NCBI GenBank assembly: GCA_028287035.1
Contig: JAQBQL010000019.1
Location: 1 to 27,108, forward strand
Reading direction: 5' to 3'
DNA from: Labilithrix sp.
Lineage (GTDB): Bacteria; Myxococcota; Polyangia; Polyangiales; Polyangiaceae
Length of the DNA: 27,108 nucleotides
The position numbers and the translations under genes are program-made. Position 1 is the first letter of the stretch; the number at the start of each line of letters is the position of its first letter. Below the pieces are notes generated by a model. That model had not been told where the DNA came from and did no database searches. It saw only the letters and a list, made by a program, of their open reading frames with translations. This document shows positions 14,516-22,863 of the stretch, one piece after another.

Positions 14516-15967
14516 TCAGTCGCAGGCGGTGATGCCGCTGCGGAAATCGGTGAGCAGCTGCGGGCCGCGCAGCTTGAAGTACTTCCAGTCGTGCGCCGCC
14601 GGATCGGCGACCGGCAGCTTCACGCGCTCCACCGTGTACCCCTGCCCGGTGAGCGCCGCCGCCATGTTGTCGACGTCGTAGACGTTGTCGGCGGCCTGGT
14701 CCGACGAGTCGAGGAAGAAGCGGACGTCGATCTTCGGGCTCGTCGTCGCGGCGCGCGTGACGAGCGCGCTGTCGCTCCACCAGTACGAGGCGCTCTGCGC
14801 GCCGACCCAGCCCCACTCCGACGGCCTCTCGAACGCGGCGAACGTCGCGATGAGGCCGCCGTACGAGGCGCCGGAGAGGCCGCGCGCGGCGGGGAGGCTG
14901 CACGTGCGGTACGCGGTGCGGATGGCCGGCCAGAGATCGCTTGCGAGGAAGTCGACGTACGCGGCGCCCTTCGTGCCGGTGCCGAACGTGTACTCGGCGC
15001 TGCGCTCGTCGATGCCGCCTGGCGCGAGCTCCGCGAAGACGAGGACCGCCGAGAGCGCGGGATCGGCCGCATACAGCGCGTCGGCGACGCCCGGGTAGTC
15101 CCCGCGCGTGACGGTCTCGTTGCCGTCCTGGAAGAGGATCGTCGGGAGCTTGCCGCACGTTCCGTCGTCGTACTTCGCGGGGAAGTACACGAGGACGCGG
15201 CGGTCGTTCGCGAGCTGCGTCGCGTGCACCGTGCCGTGGATGGTGAGCCGTCCCCGCGTCATCGGCAGCGCGGCGGGGTGGACGACCGCGTTCAGCTGGC
15301 CGGCGTTGAACGCGCCCATGCCGCCTCGCGCGATGCCGTCCCACACGACGTTCCGGGCGAGGCGGTCCTCCGCGATGCCGCTGTCCTCGGCGCCGTCGAG
15401 GAGCTTGTAGGTCGCGCTCGTGGTGCGCGGGATGGTCTTCTGGTCGGCGACCCAGAGGTCGGTGCCCGCGACCTGTGTCATGGGGTAGCCCTTGGTCTTG
15501 TCGAAGCCCGAGAACGAGCCGACCACCGACCACGACCCGTTCGCGGGGGCGCCGCGCACGACGAAGATCGCGCGACCGGTGGCGGGATCCTCGAGCGGCG
15601 TGCCGCCCTTCGCCGCGACGTCGGCGAGGAAGGCGTCGACGCGGGCGGCCCGCGCCTCCGGGCCGAGCGCCGCCAGGTCGGTGACGAGGGCGTCGTACAG
15701 GGAGGCAGGCGCGGTCACTGCATCGGCGCCGCGCGTGCACGGCGCAGGCGGAACGTAGGGCCCTGCGTCGTCGCCGCGGTCTGGCCCGCCGCCGTCGCCC
15801 GTGCCGCCTTCGAGGGCGCCGCCGCCGGGTCCGCCGCTCGATCCTGCGCCGCCGCCATCGAGGGCGCTGTCGCCCGTCCCGGCCGCGTCGGTGCCGCACG
15901 CCGCGAGGGCGCCGAGGCCCGCGAGCAGCACGATGACGATCGACGGGAGGGCCGCGGACTTCATCAT
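14516..15967 (-). CDS. Esterase-family (enterochelin esterase-like) lipoprotein
   Basis: A 483-residue exported hydrolase. The signal peptide ends in ALAAC (Cys24). A Gly/Ala/Asp-rich low-complexity linker reaches to about residue 75. An N-terminal Ig-like domain (IFVVRGAPANGSWSVVGSFSGF, TYKLLDGAEDSG) resembles the carbohydrate/early-set domain of Fes-type esterases. The alpha/beta hydrolase (esterase D, PF00756) has VLVYFPAKYDDG, the nucleophile Ser368 in LSGASYGG, a probable Asp in FFLDSSDQAADN and a probable His in VADPAAHDWKYF. The substrate is unknown; it could be a siderophore, polyester or surface ester. It is convergent with the uridylyltransferase gene with 9 nt between stops. No good ribosome site is visible; ATGs at 15967 and 15964 are both possible. 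Confidence 0.9.
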   Translation of the reverse strand: MMKSAALPSIVIVLLAGLGALAACGTDAAGTGDSALDGGGAGSSGGPGGGALEGGTGDGGGPDRGDDAGPYVPPAPCTRGADAVTAPASLYDALVTDLAALGPEARAARVDAFLADVAAKGGTPLEDPATGRAIFVVRGAPANGSWSVVGSFSGFDKTKGYPMTQVAGTDLWVADQKTIPRTTSATYKLLDGAEDSGIAEDRLARNVVWDGIARGGMGAFNAGQLNAVVHPAALPMTRGRLTIHGTVHATQLANDRRVLVYFPAKYDDGTCGKLPTILFQDGNETVTRGDYPGVADALYAADPALSAVLVFAELAPGGIDERSAEYTFGTGTKGAAYVDFLASDLWPAIRTAYRTCSLPAARGLSGASYGGLIATFAAFERPSEWGWVGAQSASYWWSDSALVTRAATTSPKIDVRFFLDSSDQAADNVYDVDNMAAALTGQGYTVERVKLPVADPAAHDWKYFKLRGPQLLTDFRSGITACD

Positions 15968-16035
15968 GCCGGGAGGATAGCGGTTTCTCTCCCCCTCGGC
16001 CGCGGGCCATGGTGTAGCCTCGCTGGCGGTTTCCC

Positions 16036-16542
16036 GTGCAGTTCGAGGTCGTCCACGAGTTCGATATTCCCCTCGACGCCCTGGAGCTCGCGGTGATCTC
16101 GCCGCACCTCTTCCAGGACCTGTCGAAGCGGCTGCACAGCATCGAGAGCGTGACCCAGAAGGAGCACGTCCTCACCGAGACGCGGCTCGAGCGGCTCTGG
16201 AGCTACCGGGCGAACGTGAAGATCCCGGCCTTCGCCACGAAGTACGTGACGCCCGAGATGTGCGCGTGGGACGAGAAGTCGACCTACGACATCCGGCGCC
16301 ACGTCTCGGAGTGGTCGATCATCCCGCACGTGAAGCCGGAGTGGCGGAAGCTCTTCGTGGCGCGCGGCACCTATACGCTCTCGCAGCTCGGCTCGGGCCG
16401 CACGCGGCGCACCGTGGCGGCGAGCCTCGAGCTGCACGTGCCGCTCGTCCGCGGCGTCGCCGAGAAGCTGATCGTCAGCGAGGTTCGCAAGATGTTCGAC
16501 GCCGAGGCCGAGACGTTGCGCGAGCTCGCGACCCTCGTGTGA
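16036..16542 (+). CDS. DUF2505-like (START/SRPBCC fold) protein
   Basis: A 168-residue protein starting with GTG (MQFEVVHEFDIPLDALELAV). The pattern of an opening strand, a helix that places the ligand cavity, repeated long strands (ERLWSYRANVKIP, RKLFVARGTYTLSQLG, RRTVAASLELHVPL) and a long C-terminal helix (VSEVRKMFDAEAETLRELA) matches DUF2505/SRPBCC lipid-binding-like folds. There is no signal peptide. It precedes the SppA-like gene by only 19 nt and is probably cotranscribed with it, so a link to envelope homeostasis is possible but unproven. Confidence 0.78.
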   Translation: MQFEVVHEFDIPLDALELAVISPHLFQDLSKRLHSIESVTQKEHVLTETRLERLWSYRANVKIPAFATKYVTPEMCAWDEKSTYDIRRHVSEWSIIPHVKPEWRKLFVARGTYTLSQLGSGRTRRTVAASLELHVPLVRGVAEKLIVSEVRKMFDAEAETLRELATLV

Positions 16543-16561
16543 GGCCGGAGACGGAGGGTTC

Positions 16562-19111
16562 GTGAGGAAGACGAAGCACGCGGTCGGTGGTCTGCTGGCG
16601 TTCGGCGCCGTCGCCGTCGTGACGAGCGGTCGTGCACGCGCCGACGAGGCCTTCCCGGGCCGCGCCGAGCGCTTGCTGTCGCCGGGCCGGAGCATCGCCG
16701 CCGAGGATTCGGCGGAGGCCATGGTGCTCAACCCGGCGAACCTCGCCAACCTGCCCGGCCGCGAGCTGCGGTGGACGGGCGTGCGGTGCCCCGACACGCG
16801 GCGGGTCGCCTGCGGTCATGCGCTCGACGCGGTCACGCCGGTCCTGTGGGGGCTGTCCACCGGGCTACGCGTCGACTGGATCATGCCGCCCGAGGGCACC
16901 CAGGGCGCACGGTTTCCCTTCAACCGCGGGGACTACGCGTGGATCACGTGGGGCGTCGGCTACAAGCTGTCCGAGCGCATCCAGCTCGGCGGCTCGGTGC
17001 AGCGGTCGTACTCGTCCAATCCCTACGTCTCGGGGCTGTGGGGCGTCACGGCGGCGCTGAATTACCGGCCGAGCACGCGCTTCGCCTTCGCGGCCGTCGC
17101 GAACGATTTCAACGGGCCGAGCACGCAGCGGCTGCCGCCGAACGGCTATCCGGTGCTGGACCGCCAGTTCGCGCTCGGCGTGGCGTTCCGGCCCTGGGGT
17201 ACGCGCGCGGTGGAGCTCGACGTCGAGGGCAAGTACTACGACGTGCTCGATGACCTCCGCCCGCGGGCGGTGCTCGGCATCGACATTCCCGGGGTGGGCC
17301 GGATCCGTGGTGACCTCGAGGTCGCGCACGTCGACAACGACTCGCGGCGCGGCGTGCAGGCGTCGGCGGGCGCCGAGATCTACTTCAACGGCTTCTCGGC
17401 GGGCGGCGGCGCCATCTTCGGCAGCGCGCTCGGTCGCGACAGCGCGGTCGCCGAGTACGCGACGGCCTCGATCTCGTCGTACCTGAGCCCCGGGGTGCCC
17501 CGCAACGAGCGCGCGGTGAGCCTGCGCATCGAGGAGACGCCCGGCACGCGCAGCCACGTGCACCTGCTCGAGCGCCTGTGGCGCATCGCCGAGGACAAGG
17601 AGATCGCCGCGGTCACGCTCGTCATCAAGAGCGAGCCGGCCGCCACGTACGCGCACGCCGAGGAGCTCGCCGACGCGTTCCGCGTGCTGAAATCGCGCGG
17701 CAAGAAGGTGGTGTGCTCGTTCGAGGACGCTGGCGCGAAGGCGCTCTACGCGTGCGCCAGCGCCTCGCGGATCGTCGTGAACCCGGCGGGCGGCGTGCGC
17801 TTCTCGGGCATCAAGACGACGCACATGTATCTCGCCGGTCTGCTGTCCAAGATCGGCGTGAAGGCCGAGTTCGTGCGCATCGGCGCGCACAAGTCGGCGC
17901 CCGAGCAGTTCATGAACGAGCGCGCCAGCGACACGGCGCGGGCCGACCAGGAAGACCTGCTGCGCCAGCACGAGGCCGTGTTCGCGCGGAACCTGCAGCT
18001 CTATCGCGGCATCCCGGAGGGCTCGTTCCGCGAGCTGTCGGACAAGGGGCCGTTCATCGCGAGCGAGGCGAAGGACGCCCGCCTGGTCGACGGGTACGCC
18101 TTCGACGACGAGCTCGAGCGCGTGACGCGCGAGGTGGTCGGCCGCAAGGTGAGCCTCGCGAAGGACCATGCGGAGACGCGTGCCGCGAAGACCTTCGGCG
18201 TGCGGCCGCGGCTCGGGCTGCTCTACATCGACGGCGACATCATCGACGGTCGTTCGCAGGCCGTGCCGCTCCTCGGAACGAAGCTGGTCGGCTCCTACAC
18301 GATCGTCGACTCGATCAAGCGGCTCGCCGACGACGACGGCATCAAGGCGGTCGTGCTGCGCATCGAGAGCCCCGGCGGATCGTCGATGGCCTCCGACGTG
18401 ATGTGGCGCGAGCTCGTGAAGCTCGGCGAGAAGAAGCCGCTCATCGTCTCGATGGGCAGCATCGCGGCGAGCGGCGGTTACTACGTCGCGGCGCCCGGGA
18501 AACGCATCTTCGCGCTGCCGCTGACCATCACCGGGTCGATCGGCATCTTCTACGGCAAGGCGGACGTGAGCGAGCTGCTCGGGAAGCTGGGCGTCAGCAT
18601 CGAGGTCCGGAAGACCAACCCGCGCGCCGACGCCGAGTCCTTCTACCGCGGCTTCACCGACGAGGAGCGCGTCGAGCTGCGCCACAAGGTGGGCCAGTTC
18701 TACGACGTGTTCCTAGATCGCGTGTCGCAGGGTCGACACATGTCCAAGGAGGACGTGGACGCGGTCGGGCAGGGCCGCGTGTGGGCGGGCCAGCAGGCGC
18801 TCGAGCACAAGCTCGTCGACGAGATGGGCGGCCTTCGCAATGCGCTCGATTATGCGCGGGCGCAGGGGCACCTGCCGGCGGACGCGCCGATCGAGGAGTA
18901 TCCGCCGATCGAGAAATCGCTCCTCGACTACGCGCTCGGCGTCGTCGGCCTCAAGGCGGGCAGCACGCTTCCGGTGGCGGGCCTCCCGGTGCAGGTGAAG
19001 GAGGTCCTCCGCAGCGTGGCTCCGCTCGCCGCGTGGGGCGACGGCAAGGCCATGGCGCGCATGGAGTGGGTCCCGCTCGAGGACACGCTGGGCGTCGACG
19101 ACGACGACTGA
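16562..19111 (+). CDS. sppA: SppA (S49) protease fused to an N-terminal outer-membrane barrel-like domain
   Basis: An 849-residue protein from a GTG start with GGAGACGGAGGG upstream. After a signal peptide (cleavage near ARA, residue 27), residues about 28-313 resemble a PorV/FadL-type outer-membrane barrel: AERLLSPGRSIAAEDSAEAM and VLNPANLANLPGRELRW, then repeated amphipathic strands with aromatic ends. Residues about 316-815 are a full long-form SppA. The N-terminal half carries the general base Lys444 (IGAHKSAPEQFMNERAS) and the C-terminal half the nucleophile Ser637 (SMGSIAASGGYYVA). Their 193-residue spacing is close to that in E. coli SppA (Lys209, Ser409). SppA normally digests cleaved signal peptides at the inner membrane; the barrel suggests this one may act at the outer membrane. 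The end is acidic (DDDD). Confidence 0.9.
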   Translation: MRKTKHAVGGLLAFGAVAVVTSGRARADEAFPGRAERLLSPGRSIAAEDSAEAMVLNPANLANLPGRELRWTGVRCPDTRRVACGHALDAVTPVLWGLSTGLRVDWIMPPEGTQGARFPFNRGDYAWITWGVGYKLSERIQLGGSVQRSYSSNPYVSGLWGVTAALNYRPSTRFAFAAVANDFNGPSTQRLPPNGYPVLDRQFALGVAFRPWGTRAVELDVEGKYYDVLDDLRPRAVLGIDIPGVGRIRGDLEVAHVDNDSRRGVQASAGAEIYFNGFSAGGGAIFGSALGRDSAVAEYATASISSYLSPGVPRNERAVSLRIEETPGTRSHVHLLERLWRIAEDKEIAAVTLVIKSEPAATYAHAEELADAFRVLKSRGKKVVCSFEDAGAKALYACASASRIVVNPAGGVRFSGIKTTHMYLAGLLSKIGVKAEFVRIGAHKSAPEQFMNERASDTARADQEDLLRQHEAVFARNLQLYRGIPEGSFRELSDKGPFIASEAKDARLVDGYAFDDELERVTREVVGRKVSLAKDHAETRAAKTFGVRPRLGLLYIDGDIIDGRSQAVPLLGTKLVGSYTIVDSIKRLADDDGIKAVVLRIESPGGSSMASDVMWRELVKLGEKKPLIVSMGSIAASGGYYVAAPGKRIFALPLTITGSIGIFYGKADVSELLGKLGVSIEVRKTNPRADAESFYRGFTDEERVELRHKVGQFYDVFLDRVSQGRHMSKEDVDAVGQGRVWAGQQALEHKLVDEMGGLRNALDYARAQGHLPADAPIEEYPPIEKSLLDYALGVVGLKAGSTLPVAGLPVQVKEVLRSVAPLAAWGDGKAMARMEWVPLEDTLGVDDDD

Positions 19112-19114
19112 CCC

Positions 19115-19315
19115 GGCAAAAGTCGTTCGGATCCCTGCCGGATGCGGCGCGCCCCGGGGCGGGCGGGGCGGCAAAAGTCGTTCGGATCCCTGCCGGATGC
19201 CCCGCGCCGCGCCGCGGGGTGGGCGGGCCGGCAAAGGTCGTTCGGATCCCTGCCGGATGCGCCGCGCCGCGGGGGTCCCGCGGTGCCAAAAGTCGTTCGG
19301 ATCCCTGCCGGATGC
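19115..19315 (+). repeat. Forward half of mirror array: four 31-nt units
   Basis: Four copies of GGCAAAAGTCGTTCGGATCC followed by CTGCCGGATGC start at 19115, 19170, 19230 and 19285 (unit 3 has AAAGG, unit 4 begins GCC). The identical core TCGTTCGGATCCCT lies at 19123, 19178, 19238 and 19293, spaced 55, 60 and 55 nt. In units 1 and 3 CCGGCA and TGCCGG can pair around the core, and unit 2 can pair over 5 bp; in unit 4 this pairing is lost. The 24-29-nt spacers are GC-rich and self-complementary. The last one forms CCGCGGG-GGT-CCCGCGG (19267-19283). Confidence 0.93.
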
Positions 19316-19351
19316 TCCGCGCGGGCGGCCGAGCGGCTTCCACGACGCGGG

Positions 19352-19540
19352 GACCGTGAGGGATCCGAACGAGTTTGGGGCCGTCGGCCACGGCGCGGGG
19401 CGCGGGGACCGTGAGGGATCCGAACGAGTTTGGGGTCGTCGGGGACGGCGGGGGACGCGGTGACCGTGAGGGATCCGAACGAGTTTGGGGCGGTCGGCCA
19501 CGGCGGGGGCCGCGGTGACCGTGAGGGATCCGAACGAGTT
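19352..19540 (-). repeat. Reverse half of mirror array: four units
   Basis: Four copies of GACCGTGAGGGATCCGAACG followed by AGTTTGGGG start at 19352, 19407, 19462 and 19517, an exact 55-nt period; the last copy ends after AGTT. The core AGGGATCCGAACGA (19359, 19414, 19469, 19524) is the exact complement of the forward core, but the flanks differ from those of the forward half. The 26-nt spacers resemble each other (CGTCGGCCACGGCG-type). In the third, CGGTC (19491-19495) can pair with GACCG (19517-19521). The orientation switches between 19306 and 19359. The rest of the gap (19541-19637) shows nothing recognisable before the metallophosphoesterase stop. Confidence 0.93.
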
Positions 19541-19637
19541 ACGGCCGGCCCGCTCACCGCACCACCGCGCGAGGCGACGGTCACGCAGGAACGAGGGCGC
19601 GACCACGTTCCCGAGGCCCTGCCCAGCGCGCCGCCGG

Positions 19638-20801
19638 CTACGCGGCCCTCAGCGTGATCAGCGCCAGCTCCGGCGCAGCGCCCAGCCGGAAGGGCGGGCC
19701 CGTCGTGCCCATCCCCGGATGAACGTACAGCGTCGAGTCCCCGTCCTTGTACACGCCCACGTGATAGCGGTGCGCCAGCTTCGAGGCGTTGATCCAGCGT
19801 GCCAGGAAGGGCATCGCGACCTGGCCGCCGTGCGTGTGGCCGCTCAGGACGAGCTCGACGTTCCGCTTCACGGCCTGCGGGAACCGGTCGGGATCGTGGG
19901 CGAGCAGCACGGTCGGCATCCCCGCCGGCCGGTCCTCGAGTGACTTCTCGAGGTTCGCGCGCTGCGTCCAGGTGTCGTCCATCCCCGCGAGGAAGAACCG
20001 CGCGCCGCCGCGCTCGATGACGACGCCCTCGTTGCGGAGCACGTGCGCGCCGCGACCGCGGAGCAGCGTGACCAGCGGCTCGCCGTGCCCGAAGTAGTCG
20101 TGGTTGCCCATGATGACGTAGGTGCCGTGCTCGGCCCGCAGCGCGCCGACGATCGAGGCGATGTCCTCGTGGAAGGCGACGCCGCTCGTCACCATGTCGC
20201 CGGTGACCACGACGAGATCGGGCTTCGCGGCGTTCGACGCCCGCGCCCAGCGCTGCCCCCACCACACGGGAGTGAACGCGCCGATGTGAAGATCGGAGAG
20301 CTGCGCGATGACGAAGCCGTCGAGCTCCTTCGGCAGCCCGCGCACCGGGATGTCGACGGGCCGCGTGACGAAGAACCACCGGCGCAGCGAGACGCCGTAA
20401 CCGCACACGACGAGCCCGCTCGCGTACGTCCACATGAAGAACGACGGCGAAGGGCCGACCGGCGCCCCGCGGATCGCGTCGACGATCGGCTCGAGCACGA
20501 CGTACACGATCGACGGGATCAACATGTAGAGGCACGTGCACCAGTGCCAGAAGTACGGAAGATCCACGAGCCACGTCTGCCACCACGGCCGGTGCCAGTC
20601 CTCCGCGAGATGGTCGGCGCGGCCCACCGAGAGGAACACCCCCGCCGCCGCGAGCACGACGCCGGCCGCCCACGCGGGACCCCACGTGAGCCCCGCGAAC
20701 CGATGCAGCGTCCCCGCCGCGACCACCGCGAACGGAACGTGCATCGCGAACGTGATGCCGAGCACGATGCGCCTGAACCTCGACATGCGCGCTCTAGCCA
20801 T
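19638..20801 (-). CDS. Membrane metallophosphoesterase (YkuE/YaeI-like)
   Basis: A 387-residue protein. The first 150 residues contain about four hydrophobic helices (IVLGITFAMHVPFAVVAAG, WAAGVVLAAAGVFLSV, CLYMLIPSIVYVVLEPIV, MWTYASGLVVCGYGVSL). A calcineurin-like phosphoesterase follows with every metal motif: LSDLHIG (Asp170, His172), VVTGDMV, MGNHDYFGHG, LLAHDPDRFP and LSGHTHGGQ. By family (COG1408) it hydrolyses phosphate esters, often at or outside the membrane; some relatives act on lipid or UDP-linked substrates. The substrate here is unknown. It follows the kinase gene by 21 nt and is the last gene of the operon. ATGs at 20801 and 20786 are both possible; neither has a good ribosome site. 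Confidence 0.93.
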   Translation of the reverse strand: MARARMSRFRRIVLGITFAMHVPFAVVAAGTLHRFAGLTWGPAWAAGVVLAAAGVFLSVGRADHLAEDWHRPWWQTWLVDLPYFWHWCTCLYMLIPSIVYVVLEPIVDAIRGAPVGPSPSFFMWTYASGLVVCGYGVSLRRWFFVTRPVDIPVRGLPKELDGFVIAQLSDLHIGAFTPVWWGQRWARASNAAKPDLVVVTGDMVTSGVAFHEDIASIVGALRAEHGTYVIMGNHDYFGHGEPLVTLLRGRGAHVLRNEGVVIERGGARFFLAGMDDTWTQRANLEKSLEDRPAGMPTVLLAHDPDRFPQAVKRNVELVLSGHTHGGQVAMPFLARWINASKLAHRYHVGVYKDGDSTLYVHPGMGTTGPPFRLGAAPELALITLRAA

Positions 20802-20822
20802 GATGTGCCGGAAAACCGTGTA

Positions 20823-22811
20823 CTACGCGATCCGGCCTTCCACCACCGCTCCGTCGTTCCCGACCGCTCGCACGACCCGGGACTGCGCCCACAGCGCGAT
20901 CATGCTGGACCCGAGCCCCATGTCGCCGCTCATGCGAACCCAGCCGGGGGCGCCCGCCGCCGCGCGCCGCAGGAGCCGCGCCTGCGCAGAGCCGGCCCAG
21001 GCCTGTCCGTCCTCGGTCGTGGCGAGCGAGAGGAGATCGCGCGTCGTCTGCACGGCCTCGAGCTGCGGCTCGAGCTTCGCCGTCAAGGAGAGCGCGTGCC
21101 CGCCGACGCCCACCGTGACGGCCCCGCCGTTCGGCAGCGGCGCGATCGACGTGAGGTGCCCGCGGCAGATGGGTCCGAGATGCTCGGTGATCCCGAGCTC
21201 GATGCGCTCGAGGGCGCCCCAGTCGCCGCACGCGACGAGCGCCCCCGAGGTGAGCCGCGTCACGCTGTGGAGCCGGCTCGTGCTGAGGGCGTCGCTCACG
21301 AGCGTGACGCGATCACCGGTCAGCTGCACCACGACGCCCGCGGTGGTGCCCGCAACGGCGCGCGCCGCAGTACCGCGGTAGGGCCGCTCGCCCACGAGCG
21401 TGGTGCTGCCCGACGGATCCGCGTACGCGCCGAGGAACGTGATCTCCGGATCCGGAACGCGCCACACGCTCGCCGAGCCGTTCGGCGCGAGTCGCGCGAC
21501 GAGGCTCGACTCGCCGAACAACAGGATCCCGCCGTCGCTCATCCAGCGGACGCCCCGCAGCGCGGCCCGCGGCACGTGGGCGGGCAGGGTGACCTGCGAC
21601 CAGCCACGCTCGAAGCGCAGGAGCCCTCCGTGCGTGATGGCGAGCGCCGCGTCGCCGGTCGAACGAAAGCTCACGCCGCGGAAGGATCCGGCGGCGCTCG
21701 TCGGCGGCTGGAGCACGCGCCACGACCACACGCCGGCGTTCGCCGCTGGCGCCGGAGGCGGCGCCGAGCCCTCGACCCGCGCCGTCGCGTCGAAGCCCGA
21801 GACCGCCGCGGGCGCCGGCTTGTCCTCGGCAGCGGCGCGGAGGGCGGGCTCGATCGCCTGGAAGAGGTCCATCACCGATTCGTGACGCGCCCCCGGATCC
21901 GCCGCGAACGCCCTCACGAGCTCGCGATCGAGCTGCTCGACCAGCGCCGCCTGTCGCTCGAGCTCGGGCGCGAGCGTGCTCCGGTTCTTCATCAGCGTGG
22001 GCCGCGGGCCGTTCAGGATGCGCGTCACGATGAGGAGCGGGTTCTCGCCCTCGACGAAGGGGAACGCCGGCTTGCCGGTCAGCATCTCGTAGACGACGGC
22101 GGCCAGCGAGAAGATGTCGGTGCGCGGCGACACGCGCTGGTTCCCCTGCTCGTACTGCTCGGGCGGAGCATAGCCGAGCGACGCGCCGGCGAGGGCGGCG
22201 GTGCGCTGGAGGTTCATCTCGACGAGCTTCACGAGGCCGAAGTCGGTGACCTTCGCGATCTCGGTGCCCGCCTCGGTCGCGAGAAGGATGTTCGACGGCT
22301 TGAGATCGCGATGCACGACCTTGTGCGCGTGCACCATGTCGAGCGCCTGCGCGATCTGCCTGACCAGCCGGCGCGTCCGCTCGGCCGGCAGGCCGCGGCC
22401 CTTCTGGTCGGCGAGCACCTTCTCGAGCGTCGTGCCGTCCACGTACTCGAGCACGGTGAACGGCAGGACGAGGGGCTCGGGGCCATGCGGCGACGGGACC
22501 TGCGCCACCGCGTGATCGTAGAACCGCACGATGTACGGGTTCGGTCGCCCCTGCGTCGAGAGCATGCGGAGCACCTGCGCCTCGCGCTCGAAGCGGTGGA
22601 GCGCCTCGGTCGCCACCACGTCGGGCCGCAGCACCTTCACGATCACGACGTGCCCCGACGGATCGTCCCAGTTCGCGCGGAACACCCAGCCCTGTCCGCC
22701 TTCGCCGATGCACTCGCGGAGGTGGTACGAGACCTCGCCCGAGCCGCGCAGCACCCGCCCGGCGAGCGAGTCGCGGAGCGAGACGAGCCGGGGATCGCGG
22801 GCCGTGCTCAC
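20823..22811 (-). CDS. Ser/Thr protein kinase with propeller-like C-terminal region
   Basis: A 662-residue eukaryote-like (Hanks-type) kinase. The kinase domain (about 28-330) has the glycine loop IGEGGQGWVF, Lys59 in VIVKVL, HRDLKPSN with catalytic Asp169, DFG with Asp190, YAPPEQYEQ and DIFSLAAVVYEMLTGKPAF, so it should be active. After a Pro/Ala linker the last 300 residues show repeated strand units (FRGVSFRSTGDAALAITHGGLLRF, LRGVRWMSDGGILLFG, TSIAPLPNGGAVTVGVGGHALSL) like a beta-propeller of BNR/Ycf48 style. There is no evident transmembrane helix, so the kinase is probably cytoplasmic. GTG 22811 is chosen because it lies after the upstream stop (22864) and just before the domain; the ORF runs on to 22961. 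Confidence 0.9.
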   Translation of the reverse strand: MSTARDPRLVSLRDSLAGRVLRGSGEVSYHLRECIGEGGQGWVFRANWDDPSGHVVIVKVLRPDVVATEALHRFEREAQVLRMLSTQGRPNPYIVRFYDHAVAQVPSPHGPEPLVLPFTVLEYVDGTTLEKVLADQKGRGLPAERTRRLVRQIAQALDMVHAHKVVHRDLKPSNILLATEAGTEIAKVTDFGLVKLVEMNLQRTAALAGASLGYAPPEQYEQGNQRVSPRTDIFSLAAVVYEMLTGKPAFPFVEGENPLLIVTRILNGPRPTLMKNRSTLAPELERQAALVEQLDRELVRAFAADPGARHESVMDLFQAIEPALRAAAEDKPAPAAVSGFDATARVEGSAPPPAPAANAGVWSWRVLQPPTSAAGSFRGVSFRSTGDAALAITHGGLLRFERGWSQVTLPAHVPRAALRGVRWMSDGGILLFGESSLVARLAPNGSASVWRVPDPEITFLGAYADPSGSTTLVGERPYRGTAARAVAGTTAGVVVQLTGDRVTLVSDALSTSRLHSVTRLTSGALVACGDWGALERIELGITEHLGPICRGHLTSIAPLPNGGAVTVGVGGHALSLTAKLEPQLEAVQTTRDLLSLATTEDGQAWAGSAQARLLRRAAAGAPGWVRMSGDMGLGSSMIALWAQSRVVRAVGNDGAVVEGRIA

Positions 22812-22863
22812 GACCCGAAGGCTACAGGTTTCGCCACCCACTCTCCAGGGGTGAGCCGCCTCG

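Noticed and set aside
14503..14519. Terminator between the uridylyltransferase and esterase genes
   Set aside because: CTGAG and CTCAG give only a 5-bp stem with no T-run; too weak to call.
19115..19540. CRISPR array
   Set aside because: Repeats switch orientation halfway, the invariant part is only 14 nt, spacers resemble one another and are GC-rich, and no cas genes are present.
18928..20685. Minus-strand frames running through the repeat array
   Set aside because: They are open only because the 55-60-nt repeats and GC-rich spacers lack stops in some frames; they overlap the ends of sppA and the phosphoesterase gene and have no ribosome site or domain.
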